Part shown: positions 6,291-6,569 of the stretch, in pieces | Position numbering within the stretch: position 1 is the first letter of the stretch | Layout: the number at the start of each line of letters is the position of its first letter | DNA from: Candidatus Bipolaricaulota bacterium | GTDB lineage: Bacteria > Bipolaricaulota > Bipolaricaulia > UBA7950 > UBA9294 | NCBI GenBank assembly: GCA_021129875.1 | Contig: JAJOKK010000005.1 | Span: 1 to 6,569 of the forward strand | Direction: 5' to 3' | Length of the DNA stretch: 6,569 bases | Made by a program: the position numbers and the translations under genes | The notes under the pieces: generated by a model | What the model was told of the DNA's origin: nothing | The model's input: only the letters and a program-made list of their open reading frames with translations | The model's database searches: none

Positions 6291-6569
6291 TTGAGATACA
6301 TGGTGCTCTTCAAGGCGATTCTGAAACAGTAATTTATCCTGAGGAAACGCTACCTGTTCAATACCATCGCAGCACTCAGCACTATGTTCATGCTTTTCCT
6401 GCTTATCTTCTTTGGTGCGCGTGCTCTGGGTGGCGGCGTGCCAGGATTCGGTGACACCCTGGACGCAATCGTAGTCGGTTTTTTAGTCTTCACCTTCGCT
6501 GCCTTCGCCTATATCGAGTTCGCCCTGAAAATGGTCCGCGAGGCACAAGAAGGGACGTTGGAACAGTTG
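6291..6569 (+). pseudogene. ABC-2 type transporter permease, N-terminal part, with in-frame stop; runs off right edge
   Basis: From TTG 6291 the frame reads LRYMVLFKAILKQ, then TAA (6330-6332), then continues FILRKRYLFNTIAALSTMF with no further stop to the window edge (79 codons). Both sides of the stop fit one protein: a short cytoplasmic N-terminus with basic residues, a first membrane helix (about 6375-6420, rich in Leu/Phe), GARALGGG, GFGDTLDAIVVGFLVFTFAAF (second helix) and KMVREAQEGTLEQL, the conserved cytoplasmic segment of ABC-2 permeases. Its partner would be the ATPase whose stub precedes it. The TAA could come from a single change of a Glu, Lys or Gln codon. No ATG lies close after the stop (the first are within the membrane helix), so re-initiation would need a rare start. 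A sequencing error is the main alternative. Confidence 0.7.

Noticed and set aside
6182..6454. A 90-codon open frame as a separate small gene
   Set aside because: Its first third matches the ATPase C-terminus and the remainder is the wrong frame of the permease.
6291..6569. TAA recoded as a sense codon
   Set aside because: TAA also occurs as the natural end of the ATPase stub, and the other genes end at ordinary TAG and TGA stops; a nonsense change or sequencing error is simpler.

Overview
The window looks like a piece of chromosome from an uncultured, moderately GC-rich bacterium. Shine-Dalgarno sites are clear, TTG and GTG appear as possible starts, and TAA, TAG and TGA all appear as stops. 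No rRNA, tRNA or marker protein is present, so the phylum cannot be named from the sequence.

Layout. Positions 1-1302 (minus strand) hold most of an exported alkaline-phosphatase-superfamily protein whose last residues lie beyond the left edge. Just upstream of it on the same strand (about 1333-1642) is a broken GAF-domain gene with one frameshift and one internal deletion. A 189-nt gap (1643-1831) leads to the rightward block and carries three copies of GGATGCAC, one of them over the next start codon. The core is a two-gene biotin-dependent carboxylase unit: a biotin carboxylase (1832-3355) and, 10 nt later, a carboxyltransferase with a C-terminal biotinyl domain (3366-5402). A GNAT acetyltransferase (5437-6096) follows after 34 nt. 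At the right end, about 6167-6279 is the frameshifted C-terminal stub of an ABC transporter ATPase. It is followed at once by an ABC-2 type permease (6291 to the edge) that has an in-frame TAA at its 14th codon.

How it works together. The two carboxylase subunits should form one enzyme: the first uses ATP and bicarbonate to carboxylate biotin on the second, and the second moves the carboxyl group to an acceptor. The architecture is that of two-subunit pyruvate carboxylase. However, several pocket residues known from pyruvate carboxylases are replaced (for example Pro where the catalytic Thr is expected), so the acceptor may not be pyruvate, or the chemistry may be altered. The phosphatase also lacks several classical PhoA metal-ligand histidines, and the N-terminal NRGEIA motif of the biotin carboxylase is changed. 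Intact genes here sit between decaying ones: the GAF, ATPase and permease genes are all damaged. No CRISPR array, insertion sequence, integrase or phage gene was seen.
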